Assembly: GCA_964611385.1 (NCBI GenBank)
Contig: CAZSXS010000066.1
Coordinates: forward strand, 1 to 21,000
Direction of reading: 5' to 3'
DNA: 21,000 nt
Origin: CAZSXS01 sp964611385
GTDB taxonomy: Bacteria; Bacillota; Clostridia; Lachnospirales; CAYPQA01
Shown: in pieces, positions 1 to 8,522 of the stretch
Layout: each line of letters starts with the position of its first letter
Position numbering within the stretch: position 1 is the stretch's first letter
Program-made: the position numbers and the translations under genes
The notes under the pieces: model-generated
What the model was told of the DNA's origin: nothing
Database searches by the model: none
The model's input: only the letters and a program-made list of their open reading frames with translations

Positions 1-24
1 GTTTGAAAAAGTTTTTCCCTTCCT

Positions 25-49
25 CCCCCCCAAGGTTTTAGCAGATCCC
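25..49 (+). repeat. short C-rich intergenic repeat, copy A
   Basis: A run of seven C followed by AAGGTTTTAGCAGATCCC closely resembles 8625-8650 (six C, then ACGGTTTTAGTAAGACCCC). Both lie about 40-65 bases beyond the stop codon of a minus-strand gene. A weaker third match to the GGTTTTAG core is at 20880-20895. The function is unknown; it could be a short dispersed repeat or part of a 3' untranslated region. I see nothing else in bases 1-92. Confidence 0.35.
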
Positions 50-92
50 TTGCTTGCATCGGATTACTTTGAGCAATACCGGTTTTCTGCTT

Positions 93-2054
93 TTACTCTT
101 CTTCATCTTCAAACACAAAAATTTTTCCGTCTTCGCATTCCATAATTACATAGTCACTGTAATACTTGTTGCCAAAAATATCAGTTATTTCGTACATGTA
201 ATAGTACTGCCCATCAAACAACTCGGACTCTTTCATCAGAATAGTGCCGTCATAGACAAACTCATCCATTTCATATGTATACTCTTCTTCTGTGCTGGAA
301 TCAAAGGCCTCAAACAGAAAGGAGATCTCGTCACCCTTGCGTAGCTTGCGAATTTCCTTTGCGCTCATACCCGTCTCTGGGTCAATTCCGTCCCAAGCCC
401 CCAAGACCTTAAAATAACCTTCCTCATCTTCGTCTTCATTGAAAACATAGGTACAGCGGAGATTGGTCACTTCCCCATTCAATTTGACAGGAACCGTATA
501 AATATTGTAATCGTCTTCCTCAGCGACCAGAATGAGGGAGCAGTAGGAATCGTTTATGGTCGGCCACACGCCTCGGAAATTGTCATAGAACAGACCGGTT
601 TCCCAATCTCCAGTGATATCGTTGTCCATACCCAAATACAGAAACTCATCGTACTCTTCATCATAATAATAAATATTAAAGAGGACGCTATCAACCGCTT
701 CGAATCCCTCAGTAATGTCCAAGGTAAAGTAGCCATCATCCGTAATGTAGGTTTCAAATTCTACCTGATAGTCCTCTTTAGAAATGCCCTCAACTGCCGG
801 TGTGGAGATGGAAACATCTTTCGGAATCGTCCAATCGAAGACACCTTCAAAGTAGCGCAGATAACTATCGCTGACTGCAACATAAGCATATTGGGTTAAC
901 TCTTCCTTATCTTTCGAAAGCGGGTAGTAAAGCGATAGGCCGTTGGCTTTTGAACGATTTTCTGGATCAGTTTTATAGAGAACGGCATCAAACAAAGCAT
1001 CCAATACATCGGAGGCGGTTTCCGGAAGTACATCCTCGGCGTTCAGTACGATATCGCCCAAGTCAACCATGTTGGTATACCCCTCTGTGGAGTTGTTGCC
1101 GCCATAGTTTTCGGAACGCTGAACTGCTCTTGTAAAGGGCTTTACAAAGCTGATGTCGCTGGCATAGTCTGTCATTTGGCTGCCCATCTTGTCAAAGGCT
1201 TGCACAAGGGCAGGGATCTTTTTCAGATCCACAACAGACAGCGTGGCAAAGCTTTCGTTGTCTTCAAGCGCACACTTTTGATAATAGGAGTCACAGATGG
1301 CCTTGCCGACTGCTTCACCGTTGGCAGTAGGGCTTTTGACCATGTAGTTTAGGAACTTTGTATAGTCCCAACCGCTACCGGGCTCAAGCTCCTGAGAAGC
1401 GACCATGTAGCGGCCGTAGGGCGCAATGGCAGCAGCAGTCTCAAGGCTAGCCATCAGACATGCATCAAAGCCAATGATTTCAAATTCGACCTCTGCCATA
1501 GACAGTCCTTCGGCAAGCTCGTTGAGGGAAAGGCTGTCGAAGCCGAATTTTTCGTCAAAGGCAACGCCCCTAACACTACCGCCGCCATGATTCCAAAGTA
1601 CCAGCATATACTTATCCGCCGGAAAGTTTTCAACACCCCAGCTCAAAAAATCCCCAAAGGTAGAAGCCTCACCCATGCTGGCTAGTGGTACTTCATCCAC
1701 CAAATATAAATCGTTGTCTTCCAAGGCATAGCGTTCAATCACGTTAGGGTTGATATCCAGCTGCCACTCATTTGTTCCCCCGGTTTGAATAACCACATTC
1801 ACTTTATCCGATGCATTTGCTTCTATGATCTCTTCCAGGTTGATGGACGCAAAGCCGCCTCCGGTTTCAAGATCAGTGCCGCAGAGATAAACAAGAACCG
1901 TCCAGTCTGTCTCCTTGGCATAGGTTGTTCTTTCAAAGCTTGGAAAAAACAAAACGAGAATAAGCAGAAAAGCCCATAGCTTTTTTAGCAGAGCAGCTTT
2001 GCTTTTAAGAACCTCCTTTTTTTCATGCCTCATCCTTTTCATAGCTGATTTCAA
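93..2054 (-). CDS. secreted clostripain-family (C11) cysteine peptidase
   Basis: Predicted secreted cysteine peptidase of the clostripain family (C11), 653 aa from a TTG start. The family cleaves proteins after basic residues outside the cell. Residues 1-46 look like a signal peptide: basic N-terminus, hydrophobic core at about 26-38, likely cleavage after TYA. The mature protein opens with WTVLVYLCGTDLE, typical of the family. The catalytic pair is visible as His156 (LVLWNHGGG) and Cys199 (IIGFDACLMA). The peptidase region covers roughly residues 50-420. The remaining ~220 residues are very acidic and aromatic-rich, end in a run of Glu/Asp, and I cannot assign them; they may be a beta-rich accessory domain. 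TTG was chosen because AGGGG lies 8 nt upstream, but the ATG at 2042 would also leave the signal peptide intact. It is transcribed alone. No terminator is evident before the window edge. Confidence 0.88.
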   Translation of the reverse strand: MKSAMKRMRHEKKEVLKSKAALLKKLWAFLLILVLFFPSFERTTYAKETDWTVLVYLCGTDLETGGGFASINLEEIIEANASDKVNVVIQTGGTNEWQLDINPNVIERYALEDNDLYLVDEVPLASMGEASTFGDFLSWGVENFPADKYMLVLWNHGGGSVRGVAFDEKFGFDSLSLNELAEGLSMAEVEFEIIGFDACLMASLETAAAIAPYGRYMVASQELEPGSGWDYTKFLNYMVKSPTANGEAVGKAICDSYYQKCALEDNESFATLSVVDLKKIPALVQAFDKMGSQMTDYASDISFVKPFTRAVQRSENYGGNNSTEGYTNMVDLGDIVLNAEDVLPETASDVLDALFDAVLYKTDPENRSKANGLSLYYPLSKDKEELTQYAYVAVSDSYLRYFEGVFDWTIPKDVSISTPAVEGISKEDYQVEFETYITDDGYFTLDITEGFEAVDSVLFNIYYYDEEYDEFLYLGMDNDITGDWETGLFYDNFRGVWPTINDSYCSLILVAEEDDYNIYTVPVKLNGEVTNLRCTYVFNEDEDEEGYFKVLGAWDGIDPETGMSAKEIRKLRKGDEISFLFEAFDSSTEEEYTYEMDEFVYDGTILMKESELFDGQYYYMYEITDIFGNKYYSDYVIMECEDGKIFVFEDEEE

Positions 2055-2110
2055 AATCCTAACCCCTTTCTTTTTTGTCTTACTGTAAATATAAGCATTT
2101 CGTCAAGTCC

Positions 2111-2116
2111 ATTATA
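2111..2116 (-). promoter_or_regulatory. candidate -10 box for the clostripain gene
   Basis: A perfect TATAAT on the minus strand sits about 57 bases upstream of the peptidase start. No convincing -35 lies 16-18 bases further upstream, so this is only a candidate sigma-A promoter. Confidence 0.35.
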
Positions 2117-2152
2117 CAACAAAATCCGAAATAATGTTAGAGATTTTCATAA

Positions 2153-2199
2153 AAAACCACCGCCTATCCGATTGCAGAATTCGGATAGGCGGTGGTTTT
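2153..2199 (-). terminator. strong intrinsic terminator of the YdjI/YdjG-like operon
   Basis: A perfect 19-bp inverted repeat (2153-2171 with 2181-2199) encloses a 9-base loop. Read on the minus strand, the stem ends in a T run. It lies about 75 bases beyond the stop codon of the gene ending at 2273 and before the clostripain promoter, so it separates the two minus-strand units. The A/T runs on both sides could let it act in both directions. Confidence 0.85.
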
Positions 2200-2272
2200 C
2201 ACAAGCCAATCCAGGGGGGCTGTATTCATACTGATACTTGGTTAACGGAGGTTACTTCCTGCACTTCGTACC

Positions 2273-3355
2273 TCATTTGGTCAATACAAAGAAAGCCACC
2301 AAAACTGCTAACAAGAATAGAACAAGCATAGCAATCTTCACTGAACTGTACGGGCGCTCACCGGATACCTTGCCGCTTTCTCCGTTTACAGCATAGCGGT
2401 ACAGCTTGCCCCCATAGCTGAATACGGAGCTCCAAACAGGCAAAAGCACATGCTTATAGGTCACGTTTGAATACTTTGGAGTAAGGGTTTGTATGCGAGC
2501 TTCGTCATAGGTCTTTCTGATCTCGTTCATGGCAAGGGTGTTTATTTTGCTTTTCATGATCCCCTTAGCGGTTTCGAAGCCTACGGTGGCTTTTATTGAA
2601 TAAAGCTCTGCTTTATGACCCGATAAGTAAGCTGGAGCATAGGGTTTCAACTGTTTGACGGTATCATAGGGCAAAACCATACTGATAACTTCGTTTCCTT
2701 TTTTATTAGAGGCGCAAACCTGGATATCATCAAAGCTCTCACTTACGATGCCATTGGTCGGAAACCAGTCTACGACAGTTTTCTCTTTTCCATCTTCGCC
2801 CTTCGCTGTACGACGCTTGCCCCCTTGACCTGTGTAAGAGGCTGTGACTTCCGCATCATAAGTCCAAAAGGGTATGTAATTGCCACTTAAGCCGCCTTCT
2901 TGATAGGATGTTTTAAAACGATTAGGCGCAAACCATCGACTTTTTACCCATTTCCGAAATTTAAGGTTGGCGCTCTGTTTGTCAATTTTAAAGGGAATGA
3001 TCCCCTCCGGCGGTATTGCGCTATGTTGCTTTACCGTAGCCACTTGGGTGGAAGAACACATAGGGCAGACGGTAGCCGTTTCCTGTTCCTCGAAGACGAT
3101 TTCTGCGCCACAGTTCTTACAACTTACCGCTGCCAGTCCTTGGAATGGCTGTACACTACTTTCGCGGGCCTCATATTCGTTGAAGTCATACTCCTTAATA
3201 CTGTCAACAAAGTTCTCTATACTTGCTTCATAACCGCAGAAAGAACATAAAAATTGATTTCTGTGGATATCATGCTTGATGGATCCGCCACAATTCGGGC
3301 AGATATAGTTTTCAGTTTTTATTTCAACCTTTTTTTTTACTGACTCTTGACTCAT
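2273..3355 (-). CDS. zinc-ribbon membrane protein, YdjG-like
   Basis: A 360-aa protein with two TFIIB-type zinc ribbons near the N-terminus: Cys19, Cys22, Cys37, Cys40, then Cys79, Cys82, Cys97, Cys100. A central domain of about 200 residues follows (WVKSRWFAPNRFK, YIPFWTYDAE), then a single C-terminal hydrophobic helix at about residues 338-358. Proteins of this family are often mis-annotated as helicase or primosomal protein because of the ribbons; no helicase motif is present. In Bacillus subtilis a similar zinc-ribbon protein, YdjG, is encoded with the SPFH protein YdjI and PspA and helps organise a membrane-stress complex. Here the SPFH gene lies 34 bases upstream and is probably co-transcribed, but neither pspA nor a ydjH-like gene is in the window. 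A membrane-associated role next to the SPFH protein is inferred from family and context. The ribosome-binding site (AAAGG, 11 nt from ATG) is modest. Confidence 0.7.
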   Translation of the reverse strand: MSQESVKKKVEIKTENYICPNCGGSIKHDIHRNQFLCSFCGYEASIENFVDSIKEYDFNEYEARESSVQPFQGLAAVSCKNCGAEIVFEEQETATVCPMCSSTQVATVKQHSAIPPEGIIPFKIDKQSANLKFRKWVKSRWFAPNRFKTSYQEGGLSGNYIPFWTYDAEVTASYTGQGGKRRTAKGEDGKEKTVVDWFPTNGIVSESFDDIQVCASNKKGNEVISMVLPYDTVKQLKPYAPAYLSGHKAELYSIKATVGFETAKGIMKSKINTLAMNEIRKTYDEARIQTLTPKYSNVTYKHVLLPVWSSVFSYGGKLYRYAVNGESGKVSGERPYSSVKIAMLVLFLLAVLVAFFVLTK

Positions 3356-3389
3356 AGCAACCCGGCCTTTCTTCTATTTCGAATTCTTC

Positions 3390-4502
3390 TTATACAGTTT
3401 GCGTTCCACATTCCGGACAGAACTTTGTCCCTACCTTTTTGCGGCAAGAGGGGCAAAAACGATCGCCGACTGGAGCTGCTGCCTGAGGTGCTTGTGTAGA
3501 AGCCTGCTCATATGGTTGTTGAGGTGCTTGTTGGTAACTTTGCTCATAAGGCTGTTGGGGTGGTTGCTGATAGGGTTGTTGGGACATTTGCTGGTAGCCC
3601 TGCGGTACAGTTTGCATCTGAGGAACAGGCTGTTGATATTGCTGCTGTTGTCCTAGCCATCCCATTACTTGTTGTGCCATTTGCGCCCCCATAGCCATTT
3701 GAGCACCAAAAGCACCCGCACTGCCGCCTTCTTTACCGAAGCTGTCTGCCATAGCAATGGCTGCATATTTAGATGTATCACTGACAAAGGACTGAGCGGC
3801 CACTTTTTCAGCCATAGCCTGCACTTCCGGCGGATAATTAATAGAGAGTATGTTCACATCACGAACACCGAAGCCAATATCCATAAGTTCCTTGTCTAGC
3901 TCTTCGGTCATCTTTTTGCCAAGAGCACGACTACTGGCCTGCAAGGAAATAAGTGCGTTCAGACCGATTGATCGTTCACTGCCCAATATACACTCCGATA
4001 AAACAGGGTTAAGCTCACCCAGAATTCGCTCAGAGATGTCCGAAAGAGAGTAAGTTTCTTTTACGCCTGCCACTTTTGTAATAAATTTGAGATAGTCACG
4101 GAACTCAACGATTAAGTTACCGTTGCAGCCAACGGGTATGCCTGCGGGAACCTCTGGAGAAGGGATCATAATACGCTGCCTGGTACCCCACGGTAATAAA
4201 AGCTCCTTAGCGTTCACAAAATAAACCTCCGCCCGCATACCTGTGTCCCCACGCAAGGTAAACCAACCTGCAAGGGTAGACAGGAAGGGCGTGATCTGCG
4301 TAGCCACATCAAAGCTACCCGGCTCCTCAAAAACACCTTCCACGCGACCGTTTGCATAAAAGATGGCCTTCTGACCCTGTCGAATAATCAGTCGAGAACC
4401 CTTTTTAATTTCATTTGCAGGCCATTTGAAAAACAGGACATCATCAAGAAATTCCTCCCACTCTATCGTATCTTTTCCTTGTCCGAACCAAGCCAAATCC
4501 AT
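3390..4502 (-). CDS. SPFH-domain protein with C-terminal zinc ribbon, YdjI-like
   Basis: A 370-aa protein of the SPFH/band-7 type long annotated as 'virion core protein-like', of which B. subtilis YdjI is an example. Residues about 20-245 form the SPFH region (ANEIKKGSRLIIRQGQKAIF near the start, DIGFGVRDVNILSINYPPEV near the end). An Ala/Gly/Met-rich stretch follows (about 245-285), then a Gln/Pro-rich segment with repeated QQPYQQ / QQPYEQ units (about 285-340). The protein ends in a compact zinc ribbon: Cys350, Cys353, Cys362, Cys365. Such proteins form membrane-associated scaffolds. It has no signal peptide or clear transmembrane helix, so membrane contact may depend on the YdjG-like partner encoded just downstream. 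The start is supported by AAAGGAG directly ahead of ATG. It is the first gene of a two-gene unit. Confidence 0.78.
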   Translation of the reverse strand: MDLAWFGQGKDTIEWEEFLDDVLFFKWPANEIKKGSRLIIRQGQKAIFYANGRVEGVFEEPGSFDVATQITPFLSTLAGWFTLRGDTGMRAEVYFVNAKELLLPWGTRQRIMIPSPEVPAGIPVGCNGNLIVEFRDYLKFITKVAGVKETYSLSDISERILGELNPVLSECILGSERSIGLNALISLQASSRALGKKMTEELDKELMDIGFGVRDVNILSINYPPEVQAMAEKVAAQSFVSDTSKYAAIAMADSFGKEGGSAGAFGAQMAMGAQMAQQVMGWLGQQQQYQQPVPQMQTVPQGYQQMSQQPYQQPPQQPYEQSYQQAPQQPYEQASTQAPQAAAPVGDRFCPSCRKKVGTKFCPECGTQTV

Positions 4503-4555
4503 TCACTCCTTTTAATAATCATGAAGTTTCATACAATTATTGAAAATATTTTATC

Positions 4556-4564
4556 AGTATAACA
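4556..4564 (-). promoter_or_regulatory. candidate extended -10 for the SPFH gene
   Basis: The minus strand reads TGTTATACT, an extended -10 box, about 54 bases upstream of the SPFH start codon. No good -35 accompanies it, as is common for extended -10 promoters. I do not see the TGAAAC...CGTA signature of a sigma-W promoter. Confidence 0.35.
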
Positions 4565-4628
4565 CATTGGCACAAAAAAATTTTAAAGAAAGTGTTAAGA
4601 TTATATGGTCCAAGGTTTTTAACAAAAA

Positions 4629-4661
4629 AACCATTCGTGCTCAAATCTCAACCATTCGTGC
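4629..4661. repeat. 12-base direct repeat with 21-base period upstream of the SPFH gene
   Basis: AACCATTCGTGC occurs exactly twice, at 4629-4640 and 4650-4661. The 21-base period is two helical turns, so both would present the same DNA face. They lie about 65-105 bases upstream of the candidate SPFH promoter and about 30 bases from the dispersed element at 4691. A regulator-binding site is a reasonable guess, but no regulator gene is adjacent. Confidence 0.5.
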
Positions 4662-4690
4662 AAGAATCCACATCTTTTCAAAAATTATGC

Positions 4691-4792
4691 TATACTCAGT
4701 ACCACTAAGCTTTGCAAAGCCACTTCGCAAAACCATAGAACTTATCAAGATTAATGAAGGCGGCTTGGTAAATGTTTAAGAGACTGAGTATA
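4691..4792 (+). mobile_element. dispersed ~100-bp TIR element, copy 1 (MITE-like)
   Basis: A 102-bp unit bounded by TATACTCAGT and ACTGAGTATA, an exact terminal inverted repeat. Related units are at 14678-14775 and 20606-20700, with a truncated left end at 8561. Shared interior blocks include AGCTTTGCAAAGC, CCATAGAA and GGCGGCTTGGTAAATGTTT. It has no coding capacity. Size, inverted ends and dispersion fit a non-autonomous miniature element; a REP-like or structured-RNA repeat is the alternative. No obvious target-site duplication is visible. This copy occupies most of the spacer between the divergent SPFH gene and ABC operon. Confidence 0.72.
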
Positions 4793-4794
4793 AG
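4765..4794 (+). promoter_or_regulatory. candidate promoter for the ABC operon, inside the right end of the element
   Basis: TTGGTA (4765-4770), an 18-base spacer and TATAAG (4789-4794) point toward the ABC genes. The predicted transcript would start near 4801, about 37 bases before the first start codon. Both boxes lie wholly or almost wholly within the dispersed element, and the equivalent positions are closer to consensus in copy 2. Confidence 0.4.
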
Positions 4795-4837
4795 CTTAAT
4801 TTAATCAAGGAAATCTGCACAAGGGAAGGGTGGACCC

Positions 4838-6679
4838 ATGAATAAAGAAACAACAAGCAAAAAGCAATACAGTATTGCCAGCAACATTAACTATATCCTG
4901 AAAAACATTTGGGGCTGGGATAAAGTAGTCTTTGTGTATGCTGGATTGCAGGCAGCTACGGGCGTTTTGCTGCCGTTTATGAATATTTATCTGCCAAAGC
5001 TGGTTCTTGACCAAGTAAGCGGATACACCAGCTTCGGCAGACTGGTGGGGGTTCTGACGGGTTTTACGGCTCTGATGGTTGCGGTCAATATGGTCAACAA
5101 ATACGTCGTATCCAGTATCAATACCAGTTCGATGTCAAACCGAATGCACTATTACTTTCTCCGGAATCAAAAAACCATGGACTGCGATTACGAACACCTG
5201 GAAAGTGCAAAGGGCCAGATCCGCTACCAAAAATTAAATGACGCGGTCTTAAATGACCGGGGCGGCCCCCAGGCTATTGTCAAGGTGCTCCCTTCTTTTT
5301 TATCAAGCGTGATTGGATTTTTTCTGTACAGCGGAATTTTGACCCTCTTGAATCCCATCGTGCTGATCATTTTGATTTTGAGTTCAGGACTCAATTATGG
5401 GATGCTGCACTATGTAACCCGCTTCAGAGAAAAATATCGTGAAGAACGCGCCAAGTGCATGAGGAAATTTTACTACTTATATAGTGAAAGTGCAAACTTT
5501 CAGACTGCGAAGGATGTACGACTCTACAGTATGAAGCCTTGGTTTCTGTCCATTTTTCAGCAAGTTCTGAAGGAGGATAGGAAACGCTTGGTCAGAGAGC
5601 ATAAAAAAGAGTATTTGCCTAAGGTAGCCGATGCCGCCATTCTTCTGGTGCGAGACGGCATTGCCTATGCCTATCTGATTTACTATATCTTGCAGGGGAA
5701 TATCGGCATCTCCGACTTTGTTCTCTATTTTGGTGCCATAACCGGCTTTAGTGCCTTCGTAACGGAAATTGTGTCCAACTATAATGAAATCGTCCGCTCT
5801 AGCCTGGATATTACAGCGGTCAGAGAATTTTTGGATATGCCGGACACATCCAACCGCGGAGTAGGCCTGCCGCTGCCCGGCTCAGGACCGAGGGATGAAT
5901 TGCCCTTATCCATTCGATTTAAGAATGTATACTTTCGATACGAAGCAGATGGAGACTATGTGCTGAAGGATTTTAATCTGGAGCTTAAAAAAGGGGAGAA
6001 GCTTGCTCTGGTGGGTACAAACGGAGCCGGCAAAACCACCTTGGTGAAGCTTCTGTGTGGTTTTTACCGCCCTACCAGTGGCGAAATCTACATCAATGAT
6101 AAACCCTTGTCCGGCTTAAACCGAGACGCTGCCTACAGCCTCTTTTCAGCGGTGTTTCAGGATATTCTTGTACTGCCCTTTAGCGTAGCTAAGAATATTG
6201 CCATGTGTGAAGAAAAGGACATCGACAGAGAAAAGGTCAAAAACTGTTTGAAGCTTGCGGGCCTTCAAGATCGGCTGCCGGATTTGGATGCGCTACTAAC
6301 GAAGGTGATGACCGCTGATGGAATAGAGCTTTCCGGGGGGGAGCAGCAGAAGCTGTTACTCGCAAGAGCTTTGTACAAGAATGCGCCCATTCTTTTGTTG
6401 GATGAACCTACTGCCGCACTGGATCCCATAGCAGAAAGCATTTTATATCAGCGCTACAACGACTTTTCGGCCGGAAAAACCTCCATCTATATCTCTCATC
6501 GCCTAGCCAGTACCAGCTTTTGCGACCGGGTAGCCTTTATGGAGGACGGAAGAATTAGCGAAGAGGGAACCCATGCGGAGCTTTTGAAAAACAAGGGAGG
6601 CTACAGTAAAATGTACGAGATCCAAAGCCATTATTATAAAACTGAAAGCCGAAGCAAAAAAAGGAGGGGGAATCAATGA
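4838..6679 (+). CDS. ABC exporter half-transporter, first subunit (permease-ATPase fusion)
   Basis: A 613-aa type-I ABC exporter half: an N-terminal six-helix transmembrane region (about residues 25-330) fused to a nucleotide-binding domain (about 355-600). Visible ATPase motifs are Walker A GTNGAGKTT with Lys399, signature LSGGEQQ at 498-504, Walker B LLLDE with Asp522 and catalytic Glu523, and switch His554. All consensus residues are intact. The next gene, of almost equal length and the same architecture, overlaps by four bases, so the two very likely form a heterodimer. Families like this export peptides, lipids or drugs; the substrate cannot be read here, and no precursor peptide, modification enzyme or two-component system is adjacent. 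The start is preceded by AAGGGTGG. It contains no C39 peptidase domain, so it would not process a leader peptide itself. Confidence 0.88.
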   Translation: MNKETTSKKQYSIASNINYILKNIWGWDKVVFVYAGLQAATGVLLPFMNIYLPKLVLDQVSGYTSFGRLVGVLTGFTALMVAVNMVNKYVVSSINTSSMSNRMHYYFLRNQKTMDCDYEHLESAKGQIRYQKLNDAVLNDRGGPQAIVKVLPSFLSSVIGFFLYSGILTLLNPIVLIILILSSGLNYGMLHYVTRFREKYREERAKCMRKFYYLYSESANFQTAKDVRLYSMKPWFLSIFQQVLKEDRKRLVREHKKEYLPKVADAAILLVRDGIAYAYLIYYILQGNIGISDFVLYFGAITGFSAFVTEIVSNYNEIVRSSLDITAVREFLDMPDTSNRGVGLPLPGSGPRDELPLSIRFKNVYFRYEADGDYVLKDFNLELKKGEKLALVGTNGAGKTTLVKLLCGFYRPTSGEIYINDKPLSGLNRDAAYSLFSAVFQDILVLPFSVAKNIAMCEEKDIDREKVKNCLKLAGLQDRLPDLDALLTKVMTADGIELSGGEQQKLLLARALYKNAPILLLDEPTAALDPIAESILYQRYNDFSAGKTSIYISHRLASTSFCDRVAFMEDGRISEEGTHAELLKNKGGYSKMYEIQSHYYKTESRSKKRRGNQ

Positions 6680-8505
6680 AAGCCAAAGCCAAGCAAATGC
6701 TTCAATCCTTGCAGTACCTTCACAGTCTGTCCAACCGTTTACTTCCGCTCATTGTGCTGACAAAGCTGCTTTATACACTGATTCCTTTTGTCAATATCGT
6801 CTTGTCCAGTATGATTATTGATAAGCTAGTGTCAAAGGCCGACTTACAAGAGTTAATCCTGTTGACAGGGATTACAGTGAGTTCCAATGTTATACTGAAT
6901 CTGGCTGCACATGGTATCAATCAAATCATGCTGGTTCATTTATTTGGCTTTTCTCGGATGTACAATATCCAAATCGCCTTAAAAACAGCTGATATGGATT
7001 TCGAGCTCATCGAAAATCCAGAAACCCATAAGCTCAAGGCAAAGATAGAAGATTCACAAAACGCCAGCAGTTGGTGGAGCCTAACCAATGTGTTTGAAAA
7101 AATTGTAGAAAGCGCATTCGGGATCCTTTTTGCCATCATCGTAGGCGGGAAGCTATTTGCGTCAGGAAGCACCAAGGCGCTGGTGAATACACCTTGGTTC
7201 ACTCTGCTCTATCTGGTGCTCTTACTGAGCTCAATCTTTCTAACTTTTTTTGTGGACAAAAAATTCCTAACCAAGATCTATAAGGTTCTTGATGAATTTT
7301 CTGGCGGCAACCGCATCTTTTTGTACCTGAACAATCTGATCGCCACCTATAAGAACGGAAAGGATATCCGTATCTACAATGCAAAGGCGTTACTCGAACA
7401 AGAGTCAGAGAACCTCTGGGGAAAGGTGGGTTTTGTTGGCTTTAAAAAACTAAGCCACCTGGATGGTAGTCTCAAGGGCTTAAAAGGCGGCATCACAGCG
7501 GCCACGGGTGGTCTGATCTATCTCTTTGTGGCCATGAAGGCGGTGCTGGGCGAGCTGAGCGTGGGGCAGATTGTGCGCTATGCAAACAGTATTAGCCAGT
7601 TCATCACTCATTTTTCCGGCTTGATCAACTCCTTAAACACCTTTAGTTTAAACTGTAGCCGTATGCAAAACACCTTCGACTACCTGAACCTTCCGGACAA
7701 AATGCATAAAGGAACGCTGCCGGTAGAAAAACGAAACGACTATGAATACGAGCTGGTGTTTCATAAGGTGTCCTTTCGGTATCCGGGGGCTACTGAATAT
7801 GTGCTAAAAGATCTCAATTTAAAGTTGCACATTGGTCAGCGTATGGCAGTGGTGGGCATGAACGGAAGCGGCAAAACCACCATGATCAAATTGCTCTGCC
7901 GCTTGTATGACCCTACGGAGGGCATGATCACCCTAAACAACATCGACATTCGCAAGTACGACTATGCTGAGTATATGAGCTTGTTCGGTGTTGTCTTTCA
8001 GGATTTCAAGCTATTTTCCTTCACCCTTGGTCAAAATGTAGCCACCAGTCTGTCTTATGAAAGAGACAGGGCCACAGATGCCTTGCATAAAGCCGGATTG
8101 GACGCTCGCCTAGCCAATCTGCCCCAAGGCCTGGATACGCCCCTCTACAAAGGTTTTGTGGAGGATGGCATTGAAATTTCTGGAGGCGAGGCGCAAAAAG
8201 TTGCTCTTGCCAGAGCCTTATACAAGGACGCTCCTTTTATCGTCTTAGATGAGCCGACAGCCGCCCTAGATCCCATAGCGGAATTTGAGATTTACAGTAA
8301 TTTCAACAAGATCGTAGGGGAAAGGACAGTCATCTATATCTCTCATCGGCTGTCAAGCTGCCGCTTTTGCCATGAGATAGCCGTATTTAACGAAGGGCGA
8401 CTGGTTCAGAGAGGCAGTCATGATACCCTGATACAGGACAGAAGCGGAAAGTACTACGAGCTATGGAACGCACAAGCTCAGTACTATACAGACAAAACAA
8501 GCTGA
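6676..8505 (+). CDS. ABC exporter half-transporter, second subunit (permease-ATPase fusion)
   Basis: A 609-aa partner of the preceding gene with the same fused layout: transmembrane region at about 20-330, nucleotide-binding domain at about 350-595. Motifs are Walker A GMNGSGKTT with Lys400, signature ISGGEAQ at 501-507, Walker B VLDE with Asp525 and catalytic Glu526, and switch His557. In many heterodimeric exporters one site has lost its catalytic Glu; here both subunits keep it, so both sites could hydrolyse ATP. The start overlaps the upstream stop as ATGA, with a strong AGGAGGGGG ahead, which indicates translational coupling. A hairpin terminator follows 17 bases after the stop. The two subunits share the C-terminal pattern EPTAALDPIAE, suggesting an old duplication. 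Substrate unknown. Confidence 0.88.
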   Translation: MKAKAKQMLQSLQYLHSLSNRLLPLIVLTKLLYTLIPFVNIVLSSMIIDKLVSKADLQELILLTGITVSSNVILNLAAHGINQIMLVHLFGFSRMYNIQIALKTADMDFELIENPETHKLKAKIEDSQNASSWWSLTNVFEKIVESAFGILFAIIVGGKLFASGSTKALVNTPWFTLLYLVLLLSSIFLTFFVDKKFLTKIYKVLDEFSGGNRIFLYLNNLIATYKNGKDIRIYNAKALLEQESENLWGKVGFVGFKKLSHLDGSLKGLKGGITAATGGLIYLFVAMKAVLGELSVGQIVRYANSISQFITHFSGLINSLNTFSLNCSRMQNTFDYLNLPDKMHKGTLPVEKRNDYEYELVFHKVSFRYPGATEYVLKDLNLKLHIGQRMAVVGMNGSGKTTMIKLLCRLYDPTEGMITLNNIDIRKYDYAEYMSLFGVVFQDFKLFSFTLGQNVATSLSYERDRATDALHKAGLDARLANLPQGLDTPLYKGFVEDGIEISGGEAQKVALARALYKDAPFIVLDEPTAALDPIAEFEIYSNFNKIVGERTVIYISHRLSSCRFCHEIAVFNEGRLVQRGSHDTLIQDRSGKYYELWNAQAQYYTDKTS

Positions 8506-8522
8506 TTTTCCTATCACAACCA

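Noticed and set aside
3399..3656. Leu-rich plus-strand frames opposite the SPFH gene
   Set aside because: They are the complement of the Gln/Pro-rich repeat segment, so the hydrophobic composition is an artefact.
4540..4779. 79-aa plus-strand frame in the SPFH-ABC spacer
   Set aside because: Its frame crosses the direct repeats and the dispersed element, with no ribosome-binding site and no recognisable protein features.
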